DNA of 64,000 bases from SAR324 cluster bacterium (lineage in GTDB: Bacteria > SAR324 > NAC60-12): NCBI GenBank assembly GCA_028281495.1, contig JANQJU010000036.1:24807-88806 (forward strand). Reading direction: 5' to 3'. A program made the translations under genes and the position numbers. Of this stretch, positions 8,636 through 18,064 are shown one piece after another. The number at the start of each line of letters is the position of its first letter. Within the stretch, counting starts at the first letter, position 1. The notes beneath the pieces were generated by a model. It had not been told where the DNA came from, ran no database searches, and saw only the letters and a program-made list of their open reading frames with translations.

Positions 8636-10750
8636 CTAATTCTCAACTGGAAGCAACAAAGTAAAAGTGGTTCCTTTTCCCCAAAGCGACTCCACTTCAA
8701 TGCGACCTCTATGCTTTTCAATGATACCAAATGAAATCGAAAGCCCAAGCCCAGTTCCTTCCCCTACTGGTTTGGTCGTAAAGAAAGGATCAAAGATCTG
8801 TTTCTTTACGTCGTCGGGAATACCACAGCCGTTGTCTTTGAATCGAACCGCAAAGAGTTCTTTCTGCCAGAAGGTCGAGACGGTGAGACGTCCGGAATAT
8901 CCAGGAAATTTTTGCTTCTTACGAATCGTAATCGCCTGACACGCATTGGTGGCCAGGTTCATGAAAACCTGGTTCAACTGCGCTGGCCAGCATCTCATTT
9001 TGGGGTTGGCTTGAAAATCACAGATAAACTCCAGTTCATTTTTATAATTCGATTTGACCAAAGTTAAGGTCGCCTGCAAGCCTTCAACTACAAAAGAAGT
9101 TGTTTGTTCGGCATCTTCCAGCCGCGAAAACATCCTCAAATCTTGTACAATATTTTTGATTCGTCGAGTGCCTTCTTGGATGGCTTGTAGGTTCTGGTGC
9201 ACAGGACTGAATTTTTGACTCAAAGCTTCGCGAATGGGAGGAGAAATGTCATCGCCAGCTAATTTATAGATGAAATCTTCTAACTTGGTGATGCGTTCGC
9301 TGAGATTGTTTGCGCCACTATGGACAAAGTTGGTGGGATTGTTAATTTCATGAGCAACTCCCGCAACTAACACACCCAAACCTGCCATTTTTTCAGATTG
9401 CACCAGTTGCATTTGTGTCTCTTTCAATTGCTCATTCTGGCTTTTCATTTTCTGCATCGCCCCTTGTAACTCTTGTGTGCGTTCTGCCACTTTGCGTTCC
9501 AACTGTTGGGTAAAATACAGATTTTCCAAAAAAGCGGATAAAAACTGAGTGAGCATGATCACGACGTATTGATTTTCCAATTGGAAACCCAGTTCATCGA
9601 TTTCCTGGATTTTGATGAGTCCCAACAATCGACGATCATGTTGAAACAAGGGCACATACAAAACATGTTCAAATATGGCGTAGGGTACCGTCGGCAGGGG
9701 TGGCAATCGCTCAGGAAGATCAAGTGAAAAGAAGTGTTCGAGGTCCTTCACACTATCCAGTTGTAAGGCCGGACGTGACAATTCCGTCAGCTTGATGTTG
9801 ATATTAAAGCACGCGTAACCTTCACTATTATTGGATCCGGTTTCTAAGAAACAAATCTGCGCGGAACGGCAGGCTTTGAAGGGAATTTGCAGAAGCAACA
9901 AGTTCGTCGCTTGGGTCATCGCATGAAACCGATCATGTACCGCCGCAATATCTTGAGTACCATGCAGTAACGTTTCCAACCGCTGATAACTCGTTTGTAA
10001 GGCATTTCGAGAAAAACCCAATTTACGGATCATCGCGTTAAAGGCTTTTTCCAGAACTTTCAGTTCGTTCTGTCCTTTTACTTGAGTGTCCACCCGAATA
10101 TGTTCCAAATTGTCTAGCTCGACTTGCCGCGCGGCTTCAGTGAGCACGGCCAAGGGACGGCTCAACAAGGCACGACTCACCCATAAAAAAATTAGCCACA
10201 ATGCTAGAGTTTTAATGATGGAGTTGACCACAATGAACGTGAATCCCAATTGAACTTTATTGAATACGATAGCCGAACTGGAATAAATAGTGGCCTTACC
10301 GACCGGAATCACCCGCTCACTCCGCTCATACATCAACGGAAACTCGTGCCAAAATAGGCCGGTCATGGACTTCATAGGAAGTTTAACCCCTTTCTCGTCG
10401 GTGAGCACCGTCGAGCTTTCGCTTTCTCGGATCATTCCCAATGCGCCAACGACTTCGCCATATTCATTTTCAAGTTTAACCCCTACGACCGAAGGGAGCT
10501 GAACCATTCCCACCAACGTAGGTTTCAATTGTTCCACATTAAGATCAAAAGCTGCCTGGGTCAGTCCCGATTCAAATGCCTGTTGAATCACTTTCAGTTC
10601 CTCAACAACTGTATCTTGTGTATGAACGTATTCGGCTGACATATGAATCAAAGTTACGGTGATTGTGACCAAAAAATAAAATGAGAACACGACTTTCAAC
10701 AATTTGGTCGCAATTGAGTTATCAAGTTGTCCCCATGTGTACTGCGTCAT
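8636..10750 (-). CDS. membrane sensor histidine kinase with GAF-like domain
   Basis: First gene of the minus-strand signalling set; the ATG is preceded by GGGAG seven bases away. Of 704 residues, TM1 (about 17-38), the extracytoplasmic region, TM2 (about 183-203) and HAMP closely match the pseudo-cyclase at 1345-4104 (shared KLLKVVF, NSIIKT-ALW-IFLWV and ELKVLE-AFN-M patterns). A GAF-like region covers about 260-430, then a coiled coil and a kinase core with H467 (GVAHEINNPTNF), N box (NLATNACQAI), DNGCGIP and GEGTGLGLSI. Its cognate regulator is probably the receiver protein 72 bp downstream. The signal is unknown, but the shared sensor suggests that a kinase and a cyclase-like protein read the same cue. 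Confidence 0.9.
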   Translation of the reverse strand: MTQYTWGQLDNSIATKLLKVVFSFYFLVTITVTLIHMSAEYVHTQDTVVEELKVIQQAFESGLTQAAFDLNVEQLKPTLVGMVQLPSVVGVKLENEYGEVVGALGMIRESESSTVLTDEKGVKLPMKSMTGLFWHEFPLMYERSERVIPVGKATIYSSSAIVFNKVQLGFTFIVVNSIIKTLALWLIFLWVSRALLSRPLAVLTEAARQVELDNLEHIRVDTQVKGQNELKVLEKAFNAMIRKLGFSRNALQTSYQRLETLLHGTQDIAAVHDRFHAMTQATNLLLLQIPFKACRSAQICFLETGSNNSEGYACFNINIKLTELSRPALQLDSVKDLEHFFSLDLPERLPPLPTVPYAIFEHVLYVPLFQHDRRLLGLIKIQEIDELGFQLENQYVVIMLTQFLSAFLENLYFTQQLERKVAERTQELQGAMQKMKSQNEQLKETQMQLVQSEKMAGLGVLVAGVAHEINNPTNFVHSGANNLSERITKLEDFIYKLAGDDISPPIREALSQKFSPVHQNLQAIQEGTRRIKNIVQDLRMFSRLEDAEQTTSFVVEGLQATLTLVKSNYKNELEFICDFQANPKMRCWPAQLNQVFMNLATNACQAITIRKKQKFPGYSGRLTVSTFWQKELFAVRFKDNGCGIPDDVKKQIFDPFFTTKPVGEGTGLGLSISFGIIEKHRGRIEVESLWGKGTTFTLLLPVEN

Positions 10751-11001
10751 AAGTAATCTCCCTCACCACAAAATGATCGAAATACAGAATCGGAATCTAC
10801 CGTTTGAAGAGCATTAGTGCATACTCAAACAAAAAAGTCTAATTTCCTATCATATTGCAAACGGCCTCAAAACGTTTGAGATATTCGGTCAAAATCTCTA
10901 TCATCCTGACAATTGACTTACCCCAAAATAACCGTGAATCACACTCTAGAGTCCCCTGTCGGGTCTCTTTCTATTGGGAACCGAATCTATAGAAAATCAA
11001 T
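10751..11001. other. divergent intergenic region
   Basis: 251 bases between two signalling genes transcribed away from each other, so it must carry both promoters. I see an 8-base palindrome (AAACGTTT) near its centre but no confident -10/-35 pair. Confidence 0.4.
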
Positions 11002-12558
11002 ATGGGTTTATTCAGTGAAGCCGCACTCAAAGATATCGAAGTTGAAGAGAATCATCTCGAAAAGCGAACCATCTTGATCGTTGATGATGAAGCCTACAAT
11101 CTCACCACCCTCGAAGACGCTCTCCATGACAATTACGATGTGCTTACCGCAGCGGATGGACAAGAAGCTTTGGAACTTCTCCAAAAAGACTCCGACCCTA
11201 CCCGAATTCATTTGATCATCAGCGATCAACGGATGCCCAACATGACTGGGGTAGAATTTCTTCGGAATAGTATCGAAATCATTCCACAAACCATCCGCAT
11301 CATCCTCACGGGCTTCACCGATGTTGAAGCAATTATGGATTCGATCAATCAGGCACAGATTTACAAATTCATCCTAAAGCCTTTTGACAAACAAGACATC
11401 TTGCTCACCATCAAACGAGGTCTGGAAGTTTATGACCTGGAAGAGAAAAACCGTAACTTGATGGAAGCACTCACATTTCTCAACGGTCGTTTTTTCAACC
11501 ACATGCGAGGGATCCTTCAAGGAATCGCGGGTTCGACTGAATTGCTGCAACAAAACCCATCAGCTGCTTTGCCACCAGGGCATGCGCAGCTATTAAAAAA
11601 TATGGGACAAAGCACCAACAACCTGATTCACTTGTTGAACAAAGCTTCCGATTTGTCTTTTGTCTACACGGGGAATCGACCTGCCCGAAAAGAGCAACTG
11701 GATATTGTGGCTTTGATCCAAGAGCAGGGAGAAAATTTTGTAGCAGATAAATCACCGGACGAGCTGACGATCATTTACGAATGGAGTCCTGATGTGGGAG
11801 ATGGCCAAGGCCGTTACTATGTAGAAGCAGATCATGAATTGTTTTGCAAAGCGCTTTGGGAGCTTTTGGAAAACGCCTTCACGTATTCCAATAAGCCAAC
11901 AAAAATTACTATTCGGACGTTCATTCAAAACAACCAACTTCGGATTCATGTTCAAGACCAAGGTATCGGCTTGGAAAATGAAGGGGGAGCATCGTTGATG
12001 ATGCCCTTTGTTCGAGGAGAAAACAGTGACGATTATAAACCTTTTGGGTTTGGAATGGGGCTCGCTCAAGCCAAGGCTTACATTGAAGCTCAAGACGGTG
12101 AACTGACGTTTTCACAAGAAAGCAGTGGCACGAGCGTTTCGCTTCACCTCCCTCTGCCTGTCTACGAGTCAGAGTCCGATCTCTACCTAGAAAACCCATC
12201 TCAACGCATACTCATTTTTCAAGAAAATACGGAGGATTTGACCCTGTACCAGGAGGTGCTTGAATTTGAAGGCCACAATGTGTTGGCGTTAAAAAACATG
12301 GAAGGTGTGATGGAATCTGCTGCCGACTGGCAACCCAATTTAATTTTTCTAGACGCCCACCATCAATCGGAATCCACGGCACCTGCAATTGAGCAGCTTC
12401 GACAAATTCCTTCCCTAGCAACCACTCCGATCGTAGTTGTTGCTCCAGACCCCGAATTGAAAAACAGACAAACCTATCTCGAAAGCGGTGCCCAAGAGTA
12501 TGTTTCTCAACCGATGGAATACGAACAGCTTATTATGTTGATCCATCAATTGACTTAG
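11002..12558 (+). CDS. receiver / histidine kinase / receiver-like hybrid protein
   Basis: Soluble protein of 518 residues with no membrane segment. Residues 20-140 are a canonical receiver (ILIVDDEAYN, D75 in ISDQRMP, LKPF), near-identical in layout to the one at 6932-8563. H167 in FNHMRGIL sits where a HisKA phosphoacceptor would be. The ATPase lobe follows with an N box (ELLENAFTYS), DQGIGL and FGFGMGLAQA. The last 120 residues form a second receiver-like fold (ILIFQENTED, LIFLDAHH, YVSQPM) lacking the usual acidic pair. This architecture fits a relay protein that receives phosphate on the first receiver. No strong ribosome-binding site precedes the ATG. It is followed after 32 bp by the receiver/PilZ-like gene. 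Confidence 0.82.
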   Translation: MGLFSEAALKDIEVEENHLEKRTILIVDDEAYNLTTLEDALHDNYDVLTAADGQEALELLQKDSDPTRIHLIISDQRMPNMTGVEFLRNSIEIIPQTIRIILTGFTDVEAIMDSINQAQIYKFILKPFDKQDILLTIKRGLEVYDLEEKNRNLMEALTFLNGRFFNHMRGILQGIAGSTELLQQNPSAALPPGHAQLLKNMGQSTNNLIHLLNKASDLSFVYTGNRPARKEQLDIVALIQEQGENFVADKSPDELTIIYEWSPDVGDGQGRYYVEADHELFCKALWELLENAFTYSNKPTKITIRTFIQNNQLRIHVQDQGIGLENEGGASLMMPFVRGENSDDYKPFGFGMGLAQAKAYIEAQDGELTFSQESSGTSVSLHLPLPVYESESDLYLENPSQRILIFQENTEDLTLYQEVLEFEGHNVLALKNMEGVMESAADWQPNLIFLDAHHQSESTAPAIEQLRQIPSLATTPIVVVAPDPELKNRQTYLESGAQEYVSQPMEYEQLIMLIHQLT

Positions 12559-12590
12559 ATGATTTAAACCGCATTTTTTAGCGTCACAAT

Positions 12591-13988
12591 ATGAAGTCAT
12601 TATTCGTTGTAGGATGTAATCCTAAAGAGCAGTACCGCATCAAGTCCTTGCTATCCAAAAAATACTCAGTTGCCACAAACCCTTCTGTTCACAACAGTGT
12701 CGGCATTGTTGCGAAAGAATCTTTCGACATGGTGCTCTATGACACCGACAATGTGGTGCCTCTTGAACTTTTTCTTAAAGAAATTCGTGCACAAGATGTA
12801 AAGACACCCGTTTCTGCTATTTCCGGAAAAATAGATCTACGGAAAATTCAAGGTTTACAGTCACAAGGCGTCGTTTCCATCATTAAGAAACCGTGCACAA
12901 AGGAAGGCCTGCTCCGCGGCATTCACAAAGGCTTTCTACGGCACGAACAGTTGCAGCGAGCCAATGAAAAAACAGCACCTCGCTATTCACTAAACTCTTA
13001 TGAAGCCGATATTCTGATCGGTCTGCGCAAACATGCAATCGTTTCTCAAATCAGTAAATTGGGAATGACATTGTTTTTGCCAGCCTCTTTGAGCAAGGGT
13101 TCTAAAATGTTGTTTAGTAACCCTGATCTTTACGAAATGGTCAACCTACCCTACGAAAGGCCCCCTCGGATAGAAATGTTGGTGGAATCCTGCACCCCCT
13201 TGGCCGATTATCAATTCAGGGTCGATGTTAAATTTTCCGAAGTCTCTATTGATTTTCAAAATTACCTGTCCAAGTACATCGACGAAAATGCCGTGTCCGC
13301 CACTGTCCTCTCGGAGTCCAAGACCATTTTGATAGCCGATGTGGATGGCTTCACCCGTGATTTTTACAAAGCGGTATTAATCCCAAAGGGATACCGACTC
13401 CTTTTTGCAACAAACGGCTTTTCAGTTTTAGACAAGCTGGAAGAGGAGCGGGTCGATATGCTAATTTTGGATCTGTTGCTTCCAAAACTCAGCGGACAAG
13501 AGGTGATCGCAATGATGCGGAAACGAAAAATCCAAATTCCGACGATTGTGGCAACCGGAGAAAACAATCCCAAAATAATTCAGGCGATGAGTACACAAGT
13601 CCAAGGCTATTTACTCAAACCATTCATTGGGGCCGTTTTGAATAAGCGGATCGCCTCGATTTTTGAAAGTTGGCAAGCTTCTACAAAAGAGAAAGAAGCG
13701 GCAGATACTCACATCACTGTTCATTTAGAAACCAATTTGGTAGTGGCTTTCCGGGATCACGTTCAACTCATTAGTATTTCTGAACTGGGTTTGGAGTTTA
13801 CAAGAGGCGAACCGATTGCTCCTGGCACTACAATTTTTTTAAAAACCGATGCCATTTTGATCCAAGGTCAAGAAGAGGGTCCTAAGATTCGGTCCTTCGA
13901 ACTCCAGGTTTCCCGCTGCGAATATCAAAAAAACGGTCAGGTTTTTTTAGTCCATGCTGCTTTCCTTACGGATGAACCGGCAATGTAA
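12591..13988 (+). CDS. tandem receiver / PilZ-like protein
   Basis: 465 residues that read as two receiver plus PilZ-like pairs. Receiver 1 (1-120) is degenerate: the acidic pair is gone (VVGCNP), though VLYDTD and IIKKPC remain. Residues about 135-235 have a PilZ-like pattern (AIVSQISKLGMTL). Receiver 2 (about 243-360) is more normal, with ILIADVDG, phosphoacceptor in LILDLLLP and LLKPF. The C-terminal 100 residues are again PilZ-like (VQLISISELGLEF then VHAAFL). PilZ domains bind cyclic-di-GMP through RxxxR and D/NxSxxG; only the second motif is approximated here, so binding is doubtful. It probably shares a transcript with the hybrid protein 32 bp upstream. Confidence 0.68.
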   Translation: MKSLFVVGCNPKEQYRIKSLLSKKYSVATNPSVHNSVGIVAKESFDMVLYDTDNVVPLELFLKEIRAQDVKTPVSAISGKIDLRKIQGLQSQGVVSIIKKPCTKEGLLRGIHKGFLRHEQLQRANEKTAPRYSLNSYEADILIGLRKHAIVSQISKLGMTLFLPASLSKGSKMLFSNPDLYEMVNLPYERPPRIEMLVESCTPLADYQFRVDVKFSEVSIDFQNYLSKYIDENAVSATVLSESKTILIADVDGFTRDFYKAVLIPKGYRLLFATNGFSVLDKLEEERVDMLILDLLLPKLSGQEVIAMMRKRKIQIPTIVATGENNPKIIQAMSTQVQGYLLKPFIGAVLNKRIASIFESWQASTKEKEAADTHITVHLETNLVVAFRDHVQLISISELGLEFTRGEPIAPGTTIFLKTDAILIQGQEEGPKIRSFELQVSRCEYQKNGQVFLVHAAFLTDEPAM

Positions 13989-14023
13989 ATGGCTCTGGTT
14001 CATCCAATTTACATTGGAGACTC

Positions 14024-14281
14024 ATGTCAAAAACAACAAAATTTTTCGCTGGCCTCTTCCACAAAAATTTCCATCCTGAAAACTTTGGCTTTCAATTAGT
14101 CCACCCTCCTATTTTCAAGGGCGAAAAGCGTTACAACTTCGAAGACTTCGTGATTTTGAAACAAGACAAAGGCAAGTGGTTGATCACTAAACGTGACCAA
14201 ATCAATTCACCGCTGTTTCAAGGGGAAATTAATGGAGATGAAGAAGGAGAACGGATTTTGAAGGAATTGAATATTCTTTAA
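14024..14281 (+). CDS. small uncharacterised protein (85 aa)
   Basis: I do not recognise this protein. It starts at an ATG preceded by GGAG five bases away and encodes an 85-residue soluble polypeptide, aromatic in its first half (HKNFHPENFGF) and acidic at the end (GDEEGERILKELNIL). No signal peptide or membrane helix is visible. It lies 35 bp behind the receiver/PilZ-like gene on the same strand and converges on queA. The good ribosome-binding site and lack of any overlapping gene support it being real. Confidence 0.6.
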   Translation: MSKTTKFFAGLFHKNFHPENFGFQLVHPPIFKGEKRYNFEDFVILKQDKGKWLITKRDQINSPLFQGEINGDEEGERILKELNIL

Positions 14282-14308
14282 TACATCATTCTTTAAACGA
14301 TTTCGGCC

Positions 14309-15376
14309 TCAAAGAATCAGCATGCAATCGCCATAACTGAAAAATCGATATTCTTGCAAAATAGCTTCCCGATAAGCCCGCATTAGTTTTTCACGCCCAT
14401 ACAATGCAGAAACCAGCAATAGCAGCGTCGAGCTAGGCAAATGGAAGTTGGTTAATAGACCTGAGACCCATTTGAATTGATAGGGTGGATAAATATAAAT
14501 GTCGGTCCATCCAGAGACTGGATCGGAAGAGGGCTTCGAAATTGAAGATTGAGCCAATGTTTCTAAAACCCGAACCGATGTGGTTCCCACTGCAACGACA
14601 GGTTTCTTATCTTGTAGAGCACGGTGCAAACGTTCAACCGAATCCGGTGCAACTTCAAAGTACTCCGAATGCATTGCGTGTCGCCGGACATCATCATGCC
14701 GAATGGGAGTGAAAGTTCCCAAACCAACATGCAGCGTCACCTCGATCAAAAGGAGCCCTTTTGCATGGAGCTGATCTAAAACAGCGGGTGTAAAATGCAA
14801 TCCAGCGGTGGGTGCTGCAATCGCACCGGAATTTTGTGCAAAGCAAGTTTGGTAGCGTTCCCGATCATTCTGATGTTGGGATTCGGGCGCATTGGATCGA
14901 TCAATATAAGGTGGAAGCGGAACTAAGGCCGACTTATCAAGACGCTCTAAAAGCCGTTCAGGCTCTCGAAACTTCAGCATCCAATGACCGTTGGACAGTC
15001 TTTCTACCGCAGTTGCTTCAATGTCCCCTTCTCCGAACACAAGCCGTTCCCCTAGCTTGATTCGTTTTGCACGTCTGACCAGTGCTTCCCAGCAACCCAG
15101 TTCCTCTTGCCTCACCAATAATGCTTCAATGGTTCCACCGGTCGGGCGCGTTCCCAAGAGCCTTGCAGGTACCACTTTAGTATTGTTGATCACCAAGACC
15201 GCTTCCTGAGGCAGCCGATCCACAATGTCATAAAAGTGGGCGTGTTCGATTCGATCATTGTAACGAGACAAGCACATCATGCGAGAATGATCACGCTGCG
15301 CCACTGGATTTTGAGCTATCAACTGTTGCGGCAGATCAAAATCGTAAGCACTCAGATTCCAGTCTTCGGTTGTCAT
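14309..15376 (-). CDS. queA: S-adenosylmethionine:tRNA ribosyltransferase-isomerase
   Basis: Transfers and isomerises the ribosyl moiety of SAM onto preQ1-modified tRNA to give epoxyqueuosine, the penultimate step of queuosine synthesis in the cytoplasm. The 355-residue length is normal. Family signatures include the N-terminal DFDLPQQLIAQ-P, VLVINNTKVVPARL, GAIAAPTAGLHFT, VTLHVGLGTFTPI, HSEYFEV, VVAVGTTSVRVLE and TNFHLPSSTLLLLVSAL. The ATG giving MTTEDWNLS is chosen because the longer frame runs into hemH and adds residues foreign to the family. It follows hemH by 20 bp, so the two are likely cotranscribed. No other queuosine gene is in the window. Confidence 0.96.
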   Translation of the reverse strand: MTTEDWNLSAYDFDLPQQLIAQNPVAQRDHSRMMCLSRYNDRIEHAHFYDIVDRLPQEAVLVINNTKVVPARLLGTRPTGGTIEALLVRQEELGCWEALVRRAKRIKLGERLVFGEGDIEATAVERLSNGHWMLKFREPERLLERLDKSALVPLPPYIDRSNAPESQHQNDRERYQTCFAQNSGAIAAPTAGLHFTPAVLDQLHAKGLLLIEVTLHVGLGTFTPIRHDDVRRHAMHSEYFEVAPDSVERLHRALQDKKPVVAVGTTSVRVLETLAQSSISKPSSDPVSGWTDIYIYPPYQFKWVSGLLTNFHLPSSTLLLLVSALYGREKLMRAYREAILQEYRFFSYGDCMLIL

Positions 15377-15396
15377 AAAAGCCAATCGGTAAGAAA

Positions 15397-16506
15397 TTAA
15401 GCAATAGCAAACATGAGAGAGGCAATAAAACTCAAGCACCAAAAATACCAAATCCAGCGATCATATCGGGCATATTGTTGGCTCGGTGGCAAAAGAGGAA
15501 AGCGAACCTCCAACCCTTGGGCTTCTTGCGTCCAATAATAAGTGGTTTCTGCCAATAGTTCGATGAATTTGGGGTGGGTTTCAATAGGATCAATTCGGCA
15601 AGGTTTCAGGCCACACGAACGAGCCAATTCGAAGTAAGTATGGTCCACTTCAACTAGGGTTTCTAGATGATCATTCACAAAGCTGATGGCCACAAAGAGC
15701 AAATTCTCCACCCCTTTGCCTTCCAACTCGGTAATGAAATCGTCAGTGTATGGTTTCAGCCATTCGGCCGGCCCGACTCGACTCTGAAAGGTCAGATGGA
15801 AATTCCACTTAGGGAAACGTTTTCGTAATTCTTCCATTGTCGCTTGTAATTCAACCCAATATGGATCGCCATTGTCCACATACTTGCGGGGTAAACCGTG
15901 GGCGGAACATTGAATCAACGTGTTTTCTGGAGAAAGCTGAAACTTGGCAAACCCTTTTTCTAAGAGATCCGCCAAAGTGTCTACATACAAGGGATGATTG
16001 GGATAGGAGCGTACGGCTTTCATTCGTCCTGAATACCCAGCTTGATTCAGTACAGCAACGAATTGTTCAAAGGAAGATCCTGTAGTCGCCCAAGAAAAAT
16101 GAGGGTACATCGGAATTAGAAACAAATCCTCAATTTTGTCAGCAACGATTTGCTCCGCAACTTCCTTCGCATTTCCAGGAAGATATCGATGTGCCGTATA
16201 GGTGTGCAAATCCAACCCTTTTTCTTGGAGTGCCTTTTCCATCAGCACCCGCTGGCTCTCGGTGGCTTCTACAATCGGTGATTTTCCCCCCATCCGATCA
16301 TACTCCTCTCGAACGTTGATCGAGCGCTTTTTAGCAATTTTCCGAGTCAACCAATCTTGAATCCTCAAGGGGAACGGGAGTTGGATTGTATTGGGGTCAC
16401 GTAAGATTTCGAACAAAAATTCCTCCACTTCATCCAGATTGCGTGGTCCACCAAAATTCAACAATACAACTCCACGTTTCGGAGGGATTTGTGCTTGTTC
16501 CTTCAT
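15397..16506 (-). CDS. hemH: ferrochelatase
   Basis: Inserts ferrous iron into protoporphyrin IX, the last step of protohaem synthesis, at the inner face of the cytoplasmic membrane. The protein is 369 residues. Features are the N-terminal GVVLLNFGGP, the Y-RMGGKSPI loop, IPMYPHFSWATTGSS, metal-site H203 in SAHGLPRKYV, and NDHLETLVEVD carrying the conserved acidic residue. A C-terminal hydrophobic segment (IWYFWCLSFIASLMF) could anchor it to the membrane, as in some bacterial and plastid forms. It is upstream of queA in the same direction. A haem pathway fits with the multiheme cytochrome near the right end. Confidence 0.96.
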   Translation of the reverse strand: MKEQAQIPPKRGVVLLNFGGPRNLDEVEEFLFEILRDPNTIQLPFPLRIQDWLTRKIAKKRSINVREEYDRMGGKSPIVEATESQRVLMEKALQEKGLDLHTYTAHRYLPGNAKEVAEQIVADKIEDLFLIPMYPHFSWATTGSSFEQFVAVLNQAGYSGRMKAVRSYPNHPLYVDTLADLLEKGFAKFQLSPENTLIQCSAHGLPRKYVDNGDPYWVELQATMEELRKRFPKWNFHLTFQSRVGPAEWLKPYTDDFITELEGKGVENLLFVAISFVNDHLETLVEVDHTYFELARSCGLKPCRIDPIETHPKFIELLAETTYYWTQEAQGLEVRFPLLPPSQQYARYDRWIWYFWCLSFIASLMFAIA

Positions 16507-16598
16507 GATACTCCTTTTATGTCATCCATTTCTGTAAAGTCTGGGAAAATCGATCAAACTGAGTTAGCTCCCCAGTCTTTCCAGACATAACTTATCGC

Positions 16599-18011
16599 TT
16601 AAGGGCAAGTTGAAACTGATGGATCGGGGGGAATCACGGTAGGGTCGCAGGTTTCCTCTGAATCGTTGAACACGCCTGAGGCTCCTTCGGTCGCTGCCAT
16701 TAGAATCTGTGGAATCAAGGAAAGTACGTTTGGATAGAGCGTCGAAGCGTCTACAAGGCTGGGCAAAGAAATCTGTTCACCCGTCTCAGTGAGAATGGAG
16801 TTCAACGTGCTTTCCTGCAACACAGTTCCTCCGCTTAGCAAGGTAAAATGCTCATCTGACCCGAGCGACTGACCAAGAGCTTCAGCCACGCTCTCGGTTG
16901 AGTTATCTAAAGTTGGAAAAAGTGACGCTGCTATGCTCAAGCTGTTACTCACTGCACTGAGGAATTGTTCCAGCTCCATTTCGGTGTTGGCTTGAGAAGC
17001 CATCATCCGAGCCTGCACATGAGTAAAAAATCGAACGGCGCTGGATTCAACGATCCCAGTTGATCGAAAGGCCTCTACAAATGCTTGAATTCTCTGCCTT
17101 TGTTCATCAGATAGAGTGCGCAAAACTTCCACAATCTGCGAACCTGAAAGACCAATTTGAATCATTTCACCTGCAATACGGGCTTGGAATTCAGATTTAT
17201 TGAACATGTCGAAGGTAGTGGATCCATTTGGGAAAAACGGAAAATCGAGAGTGGGTCTAGACACTCGAAACGCATCGTCGTTTGCACTTACCGTATCCCA
17301 ACTCAACAGCATTTGCAGGTAGATGTCCGGTAGGTCTAAATCGTACGTATAGGATACAAAGGCATACTGGCTAAACGGAATAACAGAACCATTCAATTGA
17401 TCCATTAGCTGTCGACCGACGGCATTCAACTGTGTTGCATTCAAGTCGGTTAGATCGAAATTTTGTAGATGGGCAGTTATAGAAAGGTTGCTGACCGAAT
17501 CGGCTGTGTCAATTTCCGTGATGATGGTCTCAATTAAACCTTGGGGAGCAGTTGCCGCAGTTGCCGCATGTCCAATGGGATTCAGATTGGCAACAATCTC
17601 TGATTCGTTTTCTGGAATGGAAGGAAGTAAAATACTTAATGGAGGGTCGGTATCAGCCAGCAGTATCGCAGGCGGTGTTGGTTCCGTAACCAAATGGTTC
17701 GACAAATCCAAGATACTCTGAGTACTGGTATTGGTATCCGTAGCCACACGAATCAACTGTCCTGAAGCATCCCACCACCATAAGTTAAATCCTGAGGTAT
17801 TGGAACCCGTCGCGACCGAAGTACGTATGGTCCCGACAGTATCAATGGTCGATTCAGGCGTCTCCGTATTGTTGCTTGAAGAGCCACTCCCCCCCCCACT
17901 AGAACACCCGCCAAGACCAAGAATAAGACAAAAAACGAAAATCAAGGCGAAGCCAATAGAGGCATGATACTTCTCTTGCAAGTACCGAAAATCCGTGAAA
18001 TGCTGCGTCAT
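16599..18011 (-). CDS. lipoprotein of unknown function
   Basis: Secreted lipoprotein: a hydrophobic stretch ends in LILGLGGCSSGGG, a lipobox with the Cys at about residue 36, followed by a Gly/Ser/Asn-rich linker and a Thr/Ser-rich domain of about 420 residues. The ATG giving MTQHFTDFR is preferred because GGAG lies nine bases upstream; another in-frame ATG at 18044 has no such site and crowds the divergent gene. The mature part has no motif I recognise. A Cys pair close to the C-terminus (EETCDP and STCP) could form a disulphide. Its start is only about 50 bp from the divergent receiver gene, so promoters overlap there. Confidence 0.72.
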   Translation of the reverse strand: MTQHFTDFRYLQEKYHASIGFALIFVFCLILGLGGCSSGGGSGSSSNNTETPESTIDTVGTIRTSVATGSNTSGFNLWWWDASGQLIRVATDTNTSTQSILDLSNHLVTEPTPPAILLADTDPPLSILLPSIPENESEIVANLNPIGHAATAATAPQGLIETIITEIDTADSVSNLSITAHLQNFDLTDLNATQLNAVGRQLMDQLNGSVIPFSQYAFVSYTYDLDLPDIYLQMLLSWDTVSANDDAFRVSRPTLDFPFFPNGSTTFDMFNKSEFQARIAGEMIQIGLSGSQIVEVLRTLSDEQRQRIQAFVEAFRSTGIVESSAVRFFTHVQARMMASQANTEMELEQFLSAVSNSLSIAASLFPTLDNSTESVAEALGQSLGSDEHFTLLSGGTVLQESTLNSILTETGEQISLPSLVDASTLYPNVLSLIPQILMAATEGASGVFNDSEETCDPTVIPPDPSVSTCP

Positions 18012-18064
18012 TTGTGACAACTCCGTAAGGCGTGAACTCAACATTTTTGGAGTAAGGGAGCAAA

